Of a stretch of 42,318 nt of DNA, positions 26,925 to 35,134 are shown in pieces (position 1 is the first letter of the stretch; every line of letters begins with the position of its first letter). The notes beneath the pieces were generated by a model. It was not told the DNA's origin. It did no database searches and saw nothing but the letters and a program-made list of their open reading frames with translations. The DNA is from Caulobacter sp. (GTDB taxonomy: Bacteria; Pseudomonadota; Alphaproteobacteria; Caulobacterales; Caulobacteraceae), in NCBI GenBank assembly GCA_028291265.1, contig JAQGIK010000082.1, forward strand, positions 1-42,318, read 5' to 3'. The position numbers and the translations under genes are program-made.

Positions 26925-27491
26925 TTATACCCCGACCGGGACTTTCAAGCCGTCCATCAGGATGTCGACCAGCCGGCGGGCGCTGTCGGCCCAGCCGGGC
27001 TCGCCGGCGCCGGCGAAGAAGCCGCTCATCAGGCGCTTGAGATCTGCGGCATCGACGTCGGGGCGAATATCGCCGGCCGCGCGGGCGGCCTCGACCAGGG
27101 CGTCGAGGGAGGTGGTGATCAACTGGCCGGAGGCGGCGTAGAGGTCGTCGGTCGGGCCGGACAGGGCGGCGACGATCAGCTTCTTGGCGGCGACATAGTC
27201 GACCAGCAGGTGCATCCAGCGGCGCAGGGCGTCAGCCGGCCGGTGCTGGCTGAGCAGCGGCTCGACGGTGGCGGCCAGGGCCTCGACCTCGCGGCGGTAG
27301 ACGGCCTCGACCAGGGCGTCGCGGGTCGGGAAGTGGCGATAGAGGGTGCCGATGCCGACCTCGGCGCGGCGGGCGACCTCGTCGAGGGTGACCTCCGGGC
27401 CGGTCGCCTCGAAGGCGGCCCGGGCGGCGTCCAGCAGCCGCTCGCGGTTGCGCTGGCTGTCGGCGCGGGGCTTGCGAGCCGGAACGGACAT
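26925..27491 (-). CDS. TetR-family transcriptional repressor
   Basis: 188 residues. The N-terminal helix-turn-helix VTLDEVARRAEVGIGTLYRH (34-53), followed by FPTRDAL, is a standard TetR domain; the C-terminal part is a helical ligand-binding domain. It is divergent from an SDR gene, and two inverted repeats in the 115-bp gap are the likely operators, so it probably represses itself and the SDR gene until a small ligand, perhaps the SDR substrate, binds. Confidence 0.92.
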   Translation of the reverse strand: MSVPARKPRADSQRNRERLLDAARAAFEATGPEVTLDEVARRAEVGIGTLYRHFPTRDALVEAVYRREVEALAATVEPLLSQHRPADALRRWMHLLVDYVAAKKLIVAALSGPTDDLYAASGQLITTSLDALVEAARAAGDIRPDVDAADLKRLMSGFFAGAGEPGWADSARRLVDILMDGLKVPVGV

Positions 27492-27512
27492 TTTCGAACG
27501 ACTCCTTGCTAA

Positions 27513-27529
27513 ACGGAGGAACCCTCCGT
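27513..27529. promoter_or_regulatory. Probable TetR operator 1
   Basis: ACGGAGG-AAC-CCTCCGT is a perfect 7-bp inverted repeat with a 3-bp spacer, 22 bases upstream of the repressor start. Its half site ACGGAG recurs in operator 2. Confidence 0.7.
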
Positions 27530-27534
27530 ATATG

Positions 27535-27555
27535 AAACGGAGACCTCCTCCGTTT
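27535..27555. promoter_or_regulatory. Probable TetR operator 2
   Basis: AAACGGAG-ACCTC-CTCCGTTT is a perfect 8-bp inverted repeat with a 5-bp spacer. It lies 22 bp (centre to centre about 24 bp) from operator 1 and 52 bases upstream of the SDR start. TATATG between the two sites may be part of the controlled promoter. Confidence 0.7.
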
Positions 27556-27606
27556 TAACGGCGCGGCCATCGGTTGGCAATGCGCGGAGAGGTCGGGAGA
27601 GCCATC

Positions 27607-28563
27607 ATGAGCAAGATTTTCGGAGCCACCTCCACCACCGACGATGTCCTCGAGGGCGTCGACCTTTCCGGCAAACGCATCCTGGTCACGGGCGTCTCGG
27701 CCGGCCTCGGCGTCGAGACCGCCCGCGTCCTGGCCGCCCATGGCGCGACCGTCGTCGGCGCCGCCCGCGACCTGGCCAAGGCGGAAATCGCCACCCAGGT
27801 GGTCAAGGCCCAGGCCGCCAATGGCGGCTCGCTGGAGCTGATCGAACTGGACCTGGCCTCGCTGAAGAGCGTGCGCGCCGCCGCCGACAGGCTGGTCGCC
27901 GACGGCCGGGCCTTCGACCTGGTGATCAACAACGCCGGCGTCATGGCCTGTCCCAAGGGCGAGACCGCCGACGGCTTCGAGACCCAGTTCGGCACCAACC
28001 ACCTGGGCCACTTCGTCTTCACCAACCGCATCGCCTCGCTGTTGAAGTCCGGTTCGCGGGTGGTGAACCTGGCGTCCTCGGGCCACCGGTTCTCCGATGT
28101 GAACCTTGAGGACCCCAACTTCGAGACCACCGAGTACACCGAGTTCGGCGCCTATGGCCGCAGCAAGACGGCCAACGTCCTGTTCGCCGTCGAGTTCGAC
28201 CGCCGCCACAAGGATCGCGGCGTGCGGGCCATCGCCGTGCATCCGGGCGGCATCCAGACCGAGCTCGGCCGTCACATGACGCCGGAGGTGATGAAGGCCC
28301 TGGTCGACAGCATCAACGCCAACCAGCCGGCCGGCCAGACGTTCAGCTGGAAGACCATCCCGCAGGGCGCAGCGACCTCGGTCTGGGCGGGGATCGTCGC
28401 CGACGTGAACGAGGTCGGCGGCCTCTACTGCGAGGACTGCCACCTGGCCGAACCGCAGGAAAGCGCCGAGGTCCGCCACGGGGTGCGCAGCTACGCCATC
28501 GACCCGGATAACGCGCGGGCCCTGTGGGCCAAGAGCGAGGAGATGGTTGGCGAGACCTTCTAG
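27607..28563 (+). CDS. Short-chain dehydrogenase/reductase (TetR-controlled)
   Basis: 318 residues. TGVSAGLG (28-35) is the cofactor-binding glycine motif, VINNAGVMA the NNAG motif, SSGHRF the catalytic-Ser region and YGRSK the YxxxK catalytic pair. The length and the C-terminal extension (IPQGAATSVWAGIV, GGLYCEDC) are typical of the retinol-dehydrogenase-like SDR group. Substrate unknown. ATG 27607 is preceded by GGGAGAG. Divergent from, and probably repressed by, the TetR regulator. Confidence 0.9.
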   Translation: MSKIFGATSTTDDVLEGVDLSGKRILVTGVSAGLGVETARVLAAHGATVVGAARDLAKAEIATQVVKAQAANGGSLELIELDLASLKSVRAAADRLVADGRAFDLVINNAGVMACPKGETADGFETQFGTNHLGHFVFTNRIASLLKSGSRVVNLASSGHRFSDVNLEDPNFETTEYTEFGAYGRSKTANVLFAVEFDRRHKDRGVRAIAVHPGGIQTELGRHMTPEVMKALVDSINANQPAGQTFSWKTIPQGAATSVWAGIVADVNEVGGLYCEDCHLAEPQESAEVRHGVRSYAIDPDNARALWAKSEEMVGETF

Positions 28564-28576
28564 GTCTCAGTCGCGC

Positions 28577-28739
28577 AGTTCCTCCCCTCTCGGGGGAGGG
28601 GGACCATCGCGCAGCGATGGTGGAGGGGGTCCCAAACCAAGGCGGCGGCTGACCCTGTGTCAGCGGCCGCCGCCGTCTGTGGGGACCCCCTCCGTCAGCC
28701 GCTGCACGGCTGCCACCTCCCCCGAGAGGGGGAGGAACT
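28577..28739. repeat. Nested palindromic intergenic element, copy 2
   Basis: Outer arms AGTTCCTCCCC (28577-28587) and GGGGAGGAACT (28729-28739) enclose inner blocks GGTGGAGGGGGTCCC (28619-28633) and GGGGACCCCCTCCG (28681-28694), with small hairpins such as CATCGCGCAGCGATG. Its reverse complement follows the same block order as copy 1 at 9368-9528. It lies between two convergent SDR genes and directly abuts the stop of the second. Confidence 0.8.
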
Positions 28740-29498
28740 TTAGAAGTCCACCCGCTGCGTCACCGCCCCGTCGCAGATCAGGTTGGCGCCGCTGATGTAG
28801 CTGGCGCGCGGGCTCGCGAGAAAGACGGCGGCGTTGGCGATCTCCTCGGGACCGCCGAGGCGGCCCAGCGGGCTGCGCTCGAGGGTGGCCTTGAAGCGGT
28901 CGGGCATGTGCTGCTCGATCATGTCCCAGACCCCGCCCTTGAAGTAGATCGGGCCGGGGGCGACGACGTTGGCGCGGATGTTGCGGGGGCCGAGATCGCG
29001 GGCCAGGTTCTTCACATAAGGGATCAGGGCCGCCTTCACCGAGGCATAGGGCCGGCGCGGACCGGAGATCTCGACGGCCGAGACGGTGCCGATGACGATG
29101 ATCGATCCGCCGTCGCCGAGCTTGCCTGCCGCCGCCTCGCAGCCCTCGACGGTGCGCAGGATGTCGACCTCGACCGCCTGTTTCCAGGCGGCCGGGTCAT
29201 TGTTCAACCCCATGGCCCCGCTGACGTTCGAGACGAAGATGTCGAGCCCGCCCAGCGCCTCGGCGGCGCGGTCGACCAAGCCTGCCAAAGCGCCCTCAGC
29301 CGAGACGTCGAGCACCTCGCCCCAGGCCTTGACGCCGGTGGCCTGTAGCGCCGCCACCGCTTCGCTGACCTGATCGGCATTGCGGGCGCAGAGGGCGACG
29401 TCGCACCCCTCGGCGGCCAGCAGGTCGGCGATGGCCCGGCCGATGCCGCGCGTGCCGCCGGTGACGAGGGCGCGCTTGCCCTTGAGGCCGAGGTCCAT
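28740..29498 (-). CDS. Short-chain dehydrogenase/reductase, FabG-like
   Basis: 252 residues, the classical SDR length. TGGTRGIG (13-20) binds NAD(P); IVIGTVSAVE gives the catalytic Ser region, and YASVK the YxxxK pair. VSNVSGAMG takes the place of the usual NNAG, an Asn-Val-Ser-Gly variant. DGAVTQRVDF ends the protein. Substrate unknown. The 154-bp gap to the divergent ABC exporter shows no obvious operator. Confidence 0.9.
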   Translation of the reverse strand: MDLGLKGKRALVTGGTRGIGRAIADLLAAEGCDVALCARNADQVSEAVAALQATGVKAWGEVLDVSAEGALAGLVDRAAEALGGLDIFVSNVSGAMGLNNDPAAWKQAVEVDILRTVEGCEAAAGKLGDGGSIIVIGTVSAVEISGPRRPYASVKAALIPYVKNLARDLGPRNIRANVVAPGPIYFKGGVWDMIEQHMPDRFKATLERSPLGRLGGPEEIANAAVFLASPRASYISGANLICDGAVTQRVDF

Positions 29499-29652
29499 GG
29501 TCGTCTCTCCCGTGAGATGTCTGTTGGCCCTATCCAGCCTCGCAAACAGCGACCCTGTCCAGCCGTCCGGCTGTCTCCGGAAAGCCGCGCCGTCACTATT
29601 TCCCGCCGGCGCCCTCCCGCCGAACGCCGGTCTCGCCTATGTCGGGCGCCTT

Positions 29653-31440
29653 ATGAGTGAGCATTACGAAGACGAGGAGGTCACCCGCGCGCGGGTGCTG
29701 TCGAACGGCCAGGTTCTGGCCTTCATCGCCCGGCTGTGGCTGCGGCGACCCTTGCTGCTGAGCGCCGCCGCCGGGCTGATGATGCTGGCGGTGGTCTTCG
29801 ACCTGATGCTGCCGACGACCTCGAAATGGCTGCTCGACGCGGTGGCGGCGCCGGACCGCGACGCCGGCCGGGCCTGGGGGGCCTGGGGCTGGTTCGTTGG
29901 CGTCTATGTCGGCTTCGTGATGATCCGGAACATCGCCTTCCGGTTCTGGAACCCGCTGGCGGCCCGCAACATGCGCGACATGACCAACGAGGCGTTCCGG
30001 CGGGTGCAGGGCTTTTCGGCCGACTGGCACGCCGACAGCTTCGCCGGCTCGACGGTGCGCAAGATCAGCCGGGCGATGTGGGGATACGACTCCGTATCCG
30101 ACGCCGTGGTGCTGTGGATCGGGCCGGCGATCATCGTGCTGCTCGGGCTGTGCGCGCAGATGGCGCTGCGCTGGCCGCTGGTCGGCGGCCTGTCGTTCGC
30201 CGTGGTCTGTGGCTACCTGTGGGCCAACATCTGGCTGGTGAAGACCTATGTGCGGCCGGCCAACCTGCGCTCCAATGCGCTGGACAGCCGCATCGGCGGG
30301 GCGCTGGCCGACGCCATCACCTCCAACCCGACCGTCAAGTCGTTCGGGGCCGAAGCACGCGAGGAAGAGCGGTTCGGCGGCATCGTCGACGCCTGGCACC
30401 GGGCGGTGATGGTCACCTGGAACCGGTTCATGGACGTCTGGTTCGTGCAGTCGATCCTGTCGGTGACCCTGCAGGCCGGCAGCACCGGCATCCTGCTGCA
30501 CCTGTGGGTGCAGGGAAAGGCGACGCCGGGGGACCTGGGGTTCGCGATCACCGCCTTTATGCTGATGAGCGGCTATCTGCGGAACCTCGGCGAGAACGTG
30601 CGGATGCTGCAGAAGGGCATCGACGACACCGAGGACGTGGCCGCCTACGAGCGAACCGTTCCGCAGGTGGCCGACCGCGAGGACGCGCTGGTGTTCGCCG
30701 CCCGGCGCGGCGAGATCGTCTTCGACGACGTGACGTTCAGGTACAAGAGCGCCGAGACGCCGCTGTACGACCATTTCAGCCTGACGATCAGGCCGGGCGA
30801 GCGGGTGGCGCTGGTCGGGGCGACCGGGGCGGGCAAATCGACCTTCGTCAAGCTGGTCCAGCGGCTCTACGACCTGAAGTCGGGGTCGATCCGCATCGAC
30901 GGCCAGGACGTGGCGACGGTGACGCAGGGATCCTTGCGGCGGTCGATCGCCGTGGTGCCGCAGGATCCGGCCCTGTTCCACCGGACCATCGCCGAGAACA
31001 TCGCCTACGGGGCGCCGGGCGCGACCCTGGGCGACGTGCGCGAGGCGGCGCGGCGGGCCCGGGCCGACGGCTTCATCGCCGACCTGCCGAAAGGGTACGA
31101 GACCCTGGTCGGCGAGCGCGGGGTCAAGCTGTCGGGCGGCGAGCGCCAGCGGGTGGCGATCGCGCGGGCCTTCCTGGCCGACGCGCCGATCCTGGTGTTC
31201 GACGAGGCCACGTCCAGCCTCGACGTCGAGACCGAGCGCGAGGTGCAGGCGGCGATGGAGGACCTGATGGCCGGGCGGACGACGATTGTCATCGCCCACC
31301 GGCTGAGCACGATCCGTGGCGCGGACCGGATCCTGGTGTTCGAGAACGGACGGGTGGTCGAGGAGGGCACCCATGGGACGCTGAAGGCGAAGCAGGGGAC
31401 GTATGCGCGGTTGGCGGCGTTGGCGGAGGGGACGGCGTAG
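29653..31440 (+). CDS. ABC exporter, permease fused to ATPase
   Basis: 595 residues from ATG 29653 (MSEHYEDEEVTRARVLSN). Six membrane helices occupy about 25-310. The ATPase carries GATGAGKST (Walker A), KLSGGERQRVA (signature), ILVFDEATSSLD (Walker B) and AHRLSTIRGA (H-loop). The substrate may be a lipid, drug or peptide; the neighbours do not help. It is the second such exporter in the window and differs clearly from the MsbA-like one. It ends two bases before the stop of the convergent MotB-like gene. Confidence 0.9.
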   Translation: MSEHYEDEEVTRARVLSNGQVLAFIARLWLRRPLLLSAAAGLMMLAVVFDLMLPTTSKWLLDAVAAPDRDAGRAWGAWGWFVGVYVGFVMIRNIAFRFWNPLAARNMRDMTNEAFRRVQGFSADWHADSFAGSTVRKISRAMWGYDSVSDAVVLWIGPAIIVLLGLCAQMALRWPLVGGLSFAVVCGYLWANIWLVKTYVRPANLRSNALDSRIGGALADAITSNPTVKSFGAEAREEERFGGIVDAWHRAVMVTWNRFMDVWFVQSILSVTLQAGSTGILLHLWVQGKATPGDLGFAITAFMLMSGYLRNLGENVRMLQKGIDDTEDVAAYERTVPQVADREDALVFAARRGEIVFDDVTFRYKSAETPLYDHFSLTIRPGERVALVGATGAGKSTFVKLVQRLYDLKSGSIRIDGQDVATVTQGSLRRSIAVVPQDPALFHRTIAENIAYGAPGATLGDVREAARRARADGFIADLPKGYETLVGERGVKLSGGERQRVAIARAFLADAPILVFDEATSSLDVETEREVQAAMEDLMAGRTTIVIAHRLSTIRGADRILVFENGRVVEEGTHGTLKAKQGTYARLAALAEGTA

Positions 31441-31442
31441 GT

Positions 31443-32246
31443 CTATCGACGCTTCTTCGCAGGCAGGCGCAATTTAATGCTCACCGTACGAAAGCAGTTC
31501 GGCGCTCCGACTGCTGTCGTGCAATCACTCTTCAAGTCCGCGCCGATCTTGACGCTGGAGTAGACCCTGCGAGCCGCCACTTCCGGTTTGATCGACATCT
31601 GATCCATGTTGGCCGCAGCCCAGTCGAAACAGACTCTCTGCGCCCAGGCGGCCCTTCGTGCGGCCAAAGGGCCGTTGCAAAGGGCAAGGTCGTAAGCGCC
31701 AACATTGTCCTCTTTCAGCGAGCGCTGCGCGGCCTCTCGAATGTCCGCACGACAGTCGGGGCAGCGTTTGAGCAATTCCCGGTCCGCTGAGGCTTTTGTC
31801 TGGCAGGCGCCACGCTTCTCGAACTCTTCGCTGGTGCCGCCCAGGATTTCGACCGTCCCGCCGACAATTTTGTTCGTTTCGAGAAAGCCCACGGTTTCAA
31901 AGACATGACGGCAGAAGGTCTCTTCCATCGCCTGGGACGACCCGGGGATGACGTCCTGGCTCTTGGGGAAGATGATGGCCGGGTAGAGAACCTCTACAGA
32001 GCAGGTGCTGGAATCGATCTTCCCGGGCAGTTGACCAGCTTGGGCCATGAATTCCGGCAACCGGGTCCAAAGCTCACGGCCTCCCCGACAGTTCTTTGCG
32101 AGCGCTGCCGGTCCCGATTGCGCATGAACAACGGCGCCGCCAACCATGATCATCACACCTGCGCCGCCAATCAGCACGAGGCCGAGAAAATTTGCGAACA
32201 AATCCATGTAGACGCGCCACACGTTCTGCCGTTTGCGTCCCCTCAT
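31443..32246 (-). CDS. MotB/ZorB-like single-TM protein with cysteine-rich OmpA-like domain
   Basis: 267 residues from MRGRKRQNVW. A basic N-terminus leads into MDLFANFLGLVLIGGAG (14-30), where Asp15 at the start of the only TM (16-37) resembles the ion-conducting Asp of MotB/ExbD/ZorB. The periplasmic part (83-260) has the order of an OmpA/MotB peptidoglycan-binding domain: VEVLYPAIIFPKSQD, VEILGGTSEE in place of the G-H-T-D loop, NGPLAARRAAWAQRV in place of the NxxLSxxRA helix, and CFRTVSIKLRL. Ten cysteines (53, 82, 112, 148, 162, 165, 190, 206, 242, 251) suggest disulfides. It starts four bases after the MotA-like gene ends. The start at 32246 is inferred from that spacing. The homology is remote and read by eye. 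Confidence 0.65.
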   Translation of the reverse strand: MRGRKRQNVWRVYMDLFANFLGLVLIGGAGVMIMVGGAVVHAQSGPAALAKNCRGGRELWTRLPEFMAQAGQLPGKIDSSTCSVEVLYPAIIFPKSQDVIPGSSQAMEETFCRHVFETVGFLETNKIVGGTVEILGGTSEEFEKRGACQTKASADRELLKRCPDCRADIREAAQRSLKEDNVGAYDLALCNGPLAARRAAWAQRVCFDWAAANMDQMSIKPEVAARRVYSSVKIGADLKSDCTTAVGAPNCFRTVSIKLRLPAKKRR

Positions 32247-32250
32247 CGGA

Positions 32251-33102
32251 TCATCCGCCAGGCTTTGGCGGACTGCCGTCGGGGATCGTGTCTGCCCGGC
32301 GGGCCAAGAGGTGCTGCGACACCTTTCCAAAATCGCTCGCCAGCTTTTTCAGCAGGAGGTGAAGTTGAGGAAGGGTTCTGATCTGCGCCGAGTATTCCGA
32401 GGGCGAGCTCCCGATGATGAGATACTTGGCGGCCATTCGCCTGGCGAAGATGGAGAAGATGATCCCCTGAAGGCTGGCGATGAGGCCCACCGCGAGACTT
32501 GACCCGAAGACGATCGCCGAACCTACCAGCGCGATGCCAAGGCGGTCCGGGGCGTCTGGCGCGGTGACAGGCAGACTGTCCTCGGCGCTCATGATCTGGC
32601 CGATCAGGTCGCTGGGGATTGTGGCCATGCTGAGCGCAAGGCCAACGAAGGTGAAGGCGATCCCTACGAGGGTGAAGATATCACCCGGGGGATCGTGCAG
32701 TTCCTCTTGAACCCGGAATTGCCGGCTCTCCCGCTTGGCCTCGAATTCCAGGCTGTTCTGGGTGCTCAGGTACTCGATGAAATCCGACCAAAAGGCCCAC
32801 ATGAAGAGCATCGCCACGGCGGTGACGACAATGGATATCATGCCGGCGCTGTCCCACATCAGATGATAGAAGCCTGACATGGGATCCGGGCTTTTGTCTC
32901 CCAGCCGACGCATTGTCGCCGAGAACTGCGTAATCCGGACGAGCCAGATCACCACAGCGGTTCCAACGACAGGGAAGAAGGCCCAGCAGAAGTACTTCAT
33001 GCCATCCCTTCTGAGGCGCGCCTCGACGATGGCCCGATCGACCTTCTTAATCTTGGCGCTCTGCCGTGGGCGCGCCGTCCCGCCGCCACCCTGTTCGCCC
33101 AT
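32251..33102 (-). CDS. MotA/TolQ/ZorA-like proton-channel family membrane protein
   Basis: 283 residues. Four membrane segments lie at about 36-57, 86-105, 141-161 and 188-219, with a short cytoplasmic loop between the second and third. TM3, DIFTLVGIAFTFVGLALSM, and TM4, IALVGSAIVFGSSLAVGLIA, fit the conserved pair of the MotA/TolQ/ExbB family. A basic cytoplasmic C-terminus follows. It precedes the MotB-like gene in the usual A-B order and probably forms an ion-driven stator complex with it. GGGGGAT lies six bases before ATG 33102. Sampled lines are about 58% G+C, lower than most neighbours. It lacks the long tail typical of ZorA. Confidence 0.65.
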   Translation of the reverse strand: MGEQGGGGTARPRQSAKIKKVDRAIVEARLRRDGMKYFCWAFFPVVGTAVVIWLVRITQFSATMRRLGDKSPDPMSGFYHLMWDSAGMISIVVTAVAMLFMWAFWSDFIEYLSTQNSLEFEAKRESRQFRVQEELHDPPGDIFTLVGIAFTFVGLALSMATIPSDLIGQIMSAEDSLPVTAPDAPDRLGIALVGSAIVFGSSLAVGLIASLQGIIFSIFARRMAAKYLIIGSSPSEYSAQIRTLPQLHLLLKKLASDFGKVSQHLLARRADTIPDGSPPKPGG

Positions 33103-33307
33103 TAGGTATCCCCCAGCCTCAATTCAACCTTAGCGGTGAGGTAACTTGCTTGTCCAGCGAGTGGCGACCAAAATGCGCTCACAGATTGTGTGTCCCTGTG
33201 CATTGTAGGAGGACGGGGTTCTACGGTAGCTTGTGGCAGAGGGGACGACCCGGATACCTTGAGCTCGCCGTCGTGGGCTTGGTGCCGGGGGGGAGTCGGG
33301 GGCGGCT
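33103..33307. promoter_or_regulatory. Divergent promoter region of the stator-like cluster
   Basis: This 205-bp gap separates the minus-strand MotAB-like pair from the plus-strand five-gene operon, so it should hold promoters for both. It is A+T-richer near 33120-33220 and G-rich near 33288-33306. I could not pick a convincing -35/-10 pair or operator. Confidence 0.4.
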
Positions 33308-35134
33308 GTGATTGAAACACTGATCTGGCTTTGCAAGGTCCTGCTGCTGAGCGTCGGCGTGGTTCTGTGCGGACTGTTGGTCTGGCTTGTCCTCTCGCCG
33401 GTCGGCGCCGGCGTGAAGTGGGTCCTGGAGATGGCCGGATTCAAGCGCCTGACGGCCTGGCTCCAGGCTCATCTGCCGCGGGCAAATCCGCTGGCCTGGT
33501 GGCGCCAGGTGTTCGAGACCACAACGGCGGGTTTTCTCGCCGATTCCAACAGCAAGTCCGTCAAGCTCGTGGTCGACGAACGGCTTGGCCAACTTCGGCG
33601 GGCCATGCGGTCCACGGTCGAGGCGACGCGCAAGGCCTGCCAAAATCTCGAAGGCTTGGGCGGGGTGTCCGGACCGGCCGGGGTGGTCGCGGAGGTCAAG
33701 GAACTTCAGCGCCGGACGGAAGACGTCGCCAAGCTGGGCGGCGAGATTCCGGAAGACCTGGTCAAGGATTACCAGGGCCGGGCGCGCGCCATGAGCACCA
33801 TGGTCATGCTGGTGCTGTTCGCGCTCGCCTTCGCGGCGGTCAACGGCACCCTGCTCAACCTCTTCTTCCGTGATGTCCTGACCATCCGGCTCTACGGCGT
33901 CCCGGCCTCGCTGCTGGTCTCGATCGGCTTCATCGTCGCCGAAATGGCACTGGGTTTCGGCATCGCCTACTTCTTCAAGGCAGGCATGCGACCGGCCGGC
34001 TACCTGCTGGTCTTCGTCGTCGGGCTGGCGGCCCTGTTCGAGGCGATCATCTTCGGAATCGTCAGCTACGGGTTCGAGCTCGACATTCCGCTGCTCGACG
34101 ACAATCCCCTGCTCAAGCTGTGGATGGCGCCGCTGGGCATCATCTTCGTTACCGCCACGGCGGTCGTCGGCTACATCTTCCACCGCACCAAGGACGAACT
34201 CGACGACGTCAACGGCGCGGCGCGGCTGAGGCGGGAAATCAACGCGGTCAACCGTTTCGTCCGGGGACTGCCGGGGCGCTGGGACGGCATCGCCGGCAAG
34301 GCGCGCAACGCCGAGGGCGCCATCGGCTCGTTTGTCGACGCGCTTGGCAACAAGGCCGGCGCGCTCAAGGGAGCCATCGACGCCGTGCGCACCGAGCGCG
34401 AAGCGATGACTCGGGCCCTGGTCGAAGCGAAGGTCGATGACTGGCGCGAGTGGCTGGAAGGGTCGGGTGGCGACGTGCGGCTGGCGACCGGGCAGAACGT
34501 CCTCATCGCCGCCGGCACGGTTGGCGTTGGATACGGCTTTGTACGGACTCTGTTCCGGGTGTTCGCCGACAGCGCCATCGCCAGCTGGCCGACCTCGGTG
34601 CTCCTGGGCCTGGCCATCGCCTTCGGCCTCGCCTTCTTCCTCCTCGGTTGGTACGGCTTCCAGCGCATCCAGCTGGTCGAGACCGACAAGGCGCGGGTCT
34701 ATCCGCTGCGGTCGGCCCCGGCCGAGACATGGGTGTTCGGGACTTTGCTGATGCTGGTCAGCGTCGGTGTCGTCGCCGTGGTCGTCCAGGCCCTGGGGGT
34801 CCGCGGTGTTCCGCAGGCCGCGATCCTGTTGGCCTGCGGCGCGATCCTCGCCGTCGCCGGCTACAACATGGACCGGGTCGCCATGGGTGCGGGCTATCTC
34901 GCGCGGCTGGTGCTTGGCGGACTGCTGTCGGTCCTGGCCTTCCTCGCCGCCGTCGTCGTCCAGGTTTTGGGGTGGCCCTTCTGGTTCCTCCTCCACCTCA
35001 TTTTCGTCATTGTCAGCATCATCGCGGCCCCCTTCGAAAAGCTGCTGGAATGGTGGCGCAAGCGCGGGTCCGGGCCGCCGGCGCAGATCATCCGGGGGCC
35101 TCGGCCTGTTCCCGCCCCGGAGGCCGTGACCTGA
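33308..35134 (+). CDS. Large polytopic membrane protein of unknown function
   Basis: 608 residues with about eleven membrane segments (near 5-30, 163-185, 197-223, 230-255, 271-291, 397-418, 429-451, 475-496, 503-519, 531-554, 556-577). Two soluble, helical stretches (60-160 and 292-390) should lie in the cytoplasm and could carry partner contacts. The C-terminus is basic and Pro-rich. I recognise no family. The start is GTG 33308 with a distant GGGGGAG. It is the first gene of the operon and overlaps the VWA lipoprotein gene by one base (TGATG). The high G+C and A-rich Ala/Val composition resembles ordinary chromosomal genes here. Confidence 0.75.
   Translation: MIETLIWLCKVLLLSVGVVLCGLLVWLVLSPVGAGVKWVLEMAGFKRLTAWLQAHLPRANPLAWWRQVFETTTAGFLADSNSKSVKLVVDERLGQLRRAMRSTVEATRKACQNLEGLGGVSGPAGVVAEVKELQRRTEDVAKLGGEIPEDLVKDYQGRARAMSTMVMLVLFALAFAAVNGTLLNLFFRDVLTIRLYGVPASLLVSIGFIVAEMALGFGIAYFFKAGMRPAGYLLVFVVGLAALFEAIIFGIVSYGFELDIPLLDDNPLLKLWMAPLGIIFVTATAVVGYIFHRTKDELDDVNGAARLRREINAVNRFVRGLPGRWDGIAGKARNAEGAIGSFVDALGNKAGALKGAIDAVRTEREAMTRALVEAKVDDWREWLEGSGGDVRLATGQNVLIAAGTVGVGYGFVRTLFRVFADSAIASWPTSVLLGLAIAFGLAFFLLGWYGFQRIQLVETDKARVYPLRSAPAETWVFGTLLMLVSVGVVAVVVQALGVRGVPQAAILLACGAILAVAGYNMDRVAMGAGYLARLVLGGLLSVLAFLAAVVVQVLGWPFWFLLHLIFVIVSIIAAPFEKLLEWWRKRGSGPPAQIIRGPRPVPAPEAVT

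Noticed and set aside
29736..31790. Open frame overlapping the ABC exporter in another frame
   Set aside because: It is an Arg/Gly/Ala-rich shadow; the exporter frame contains all ABC motifs.
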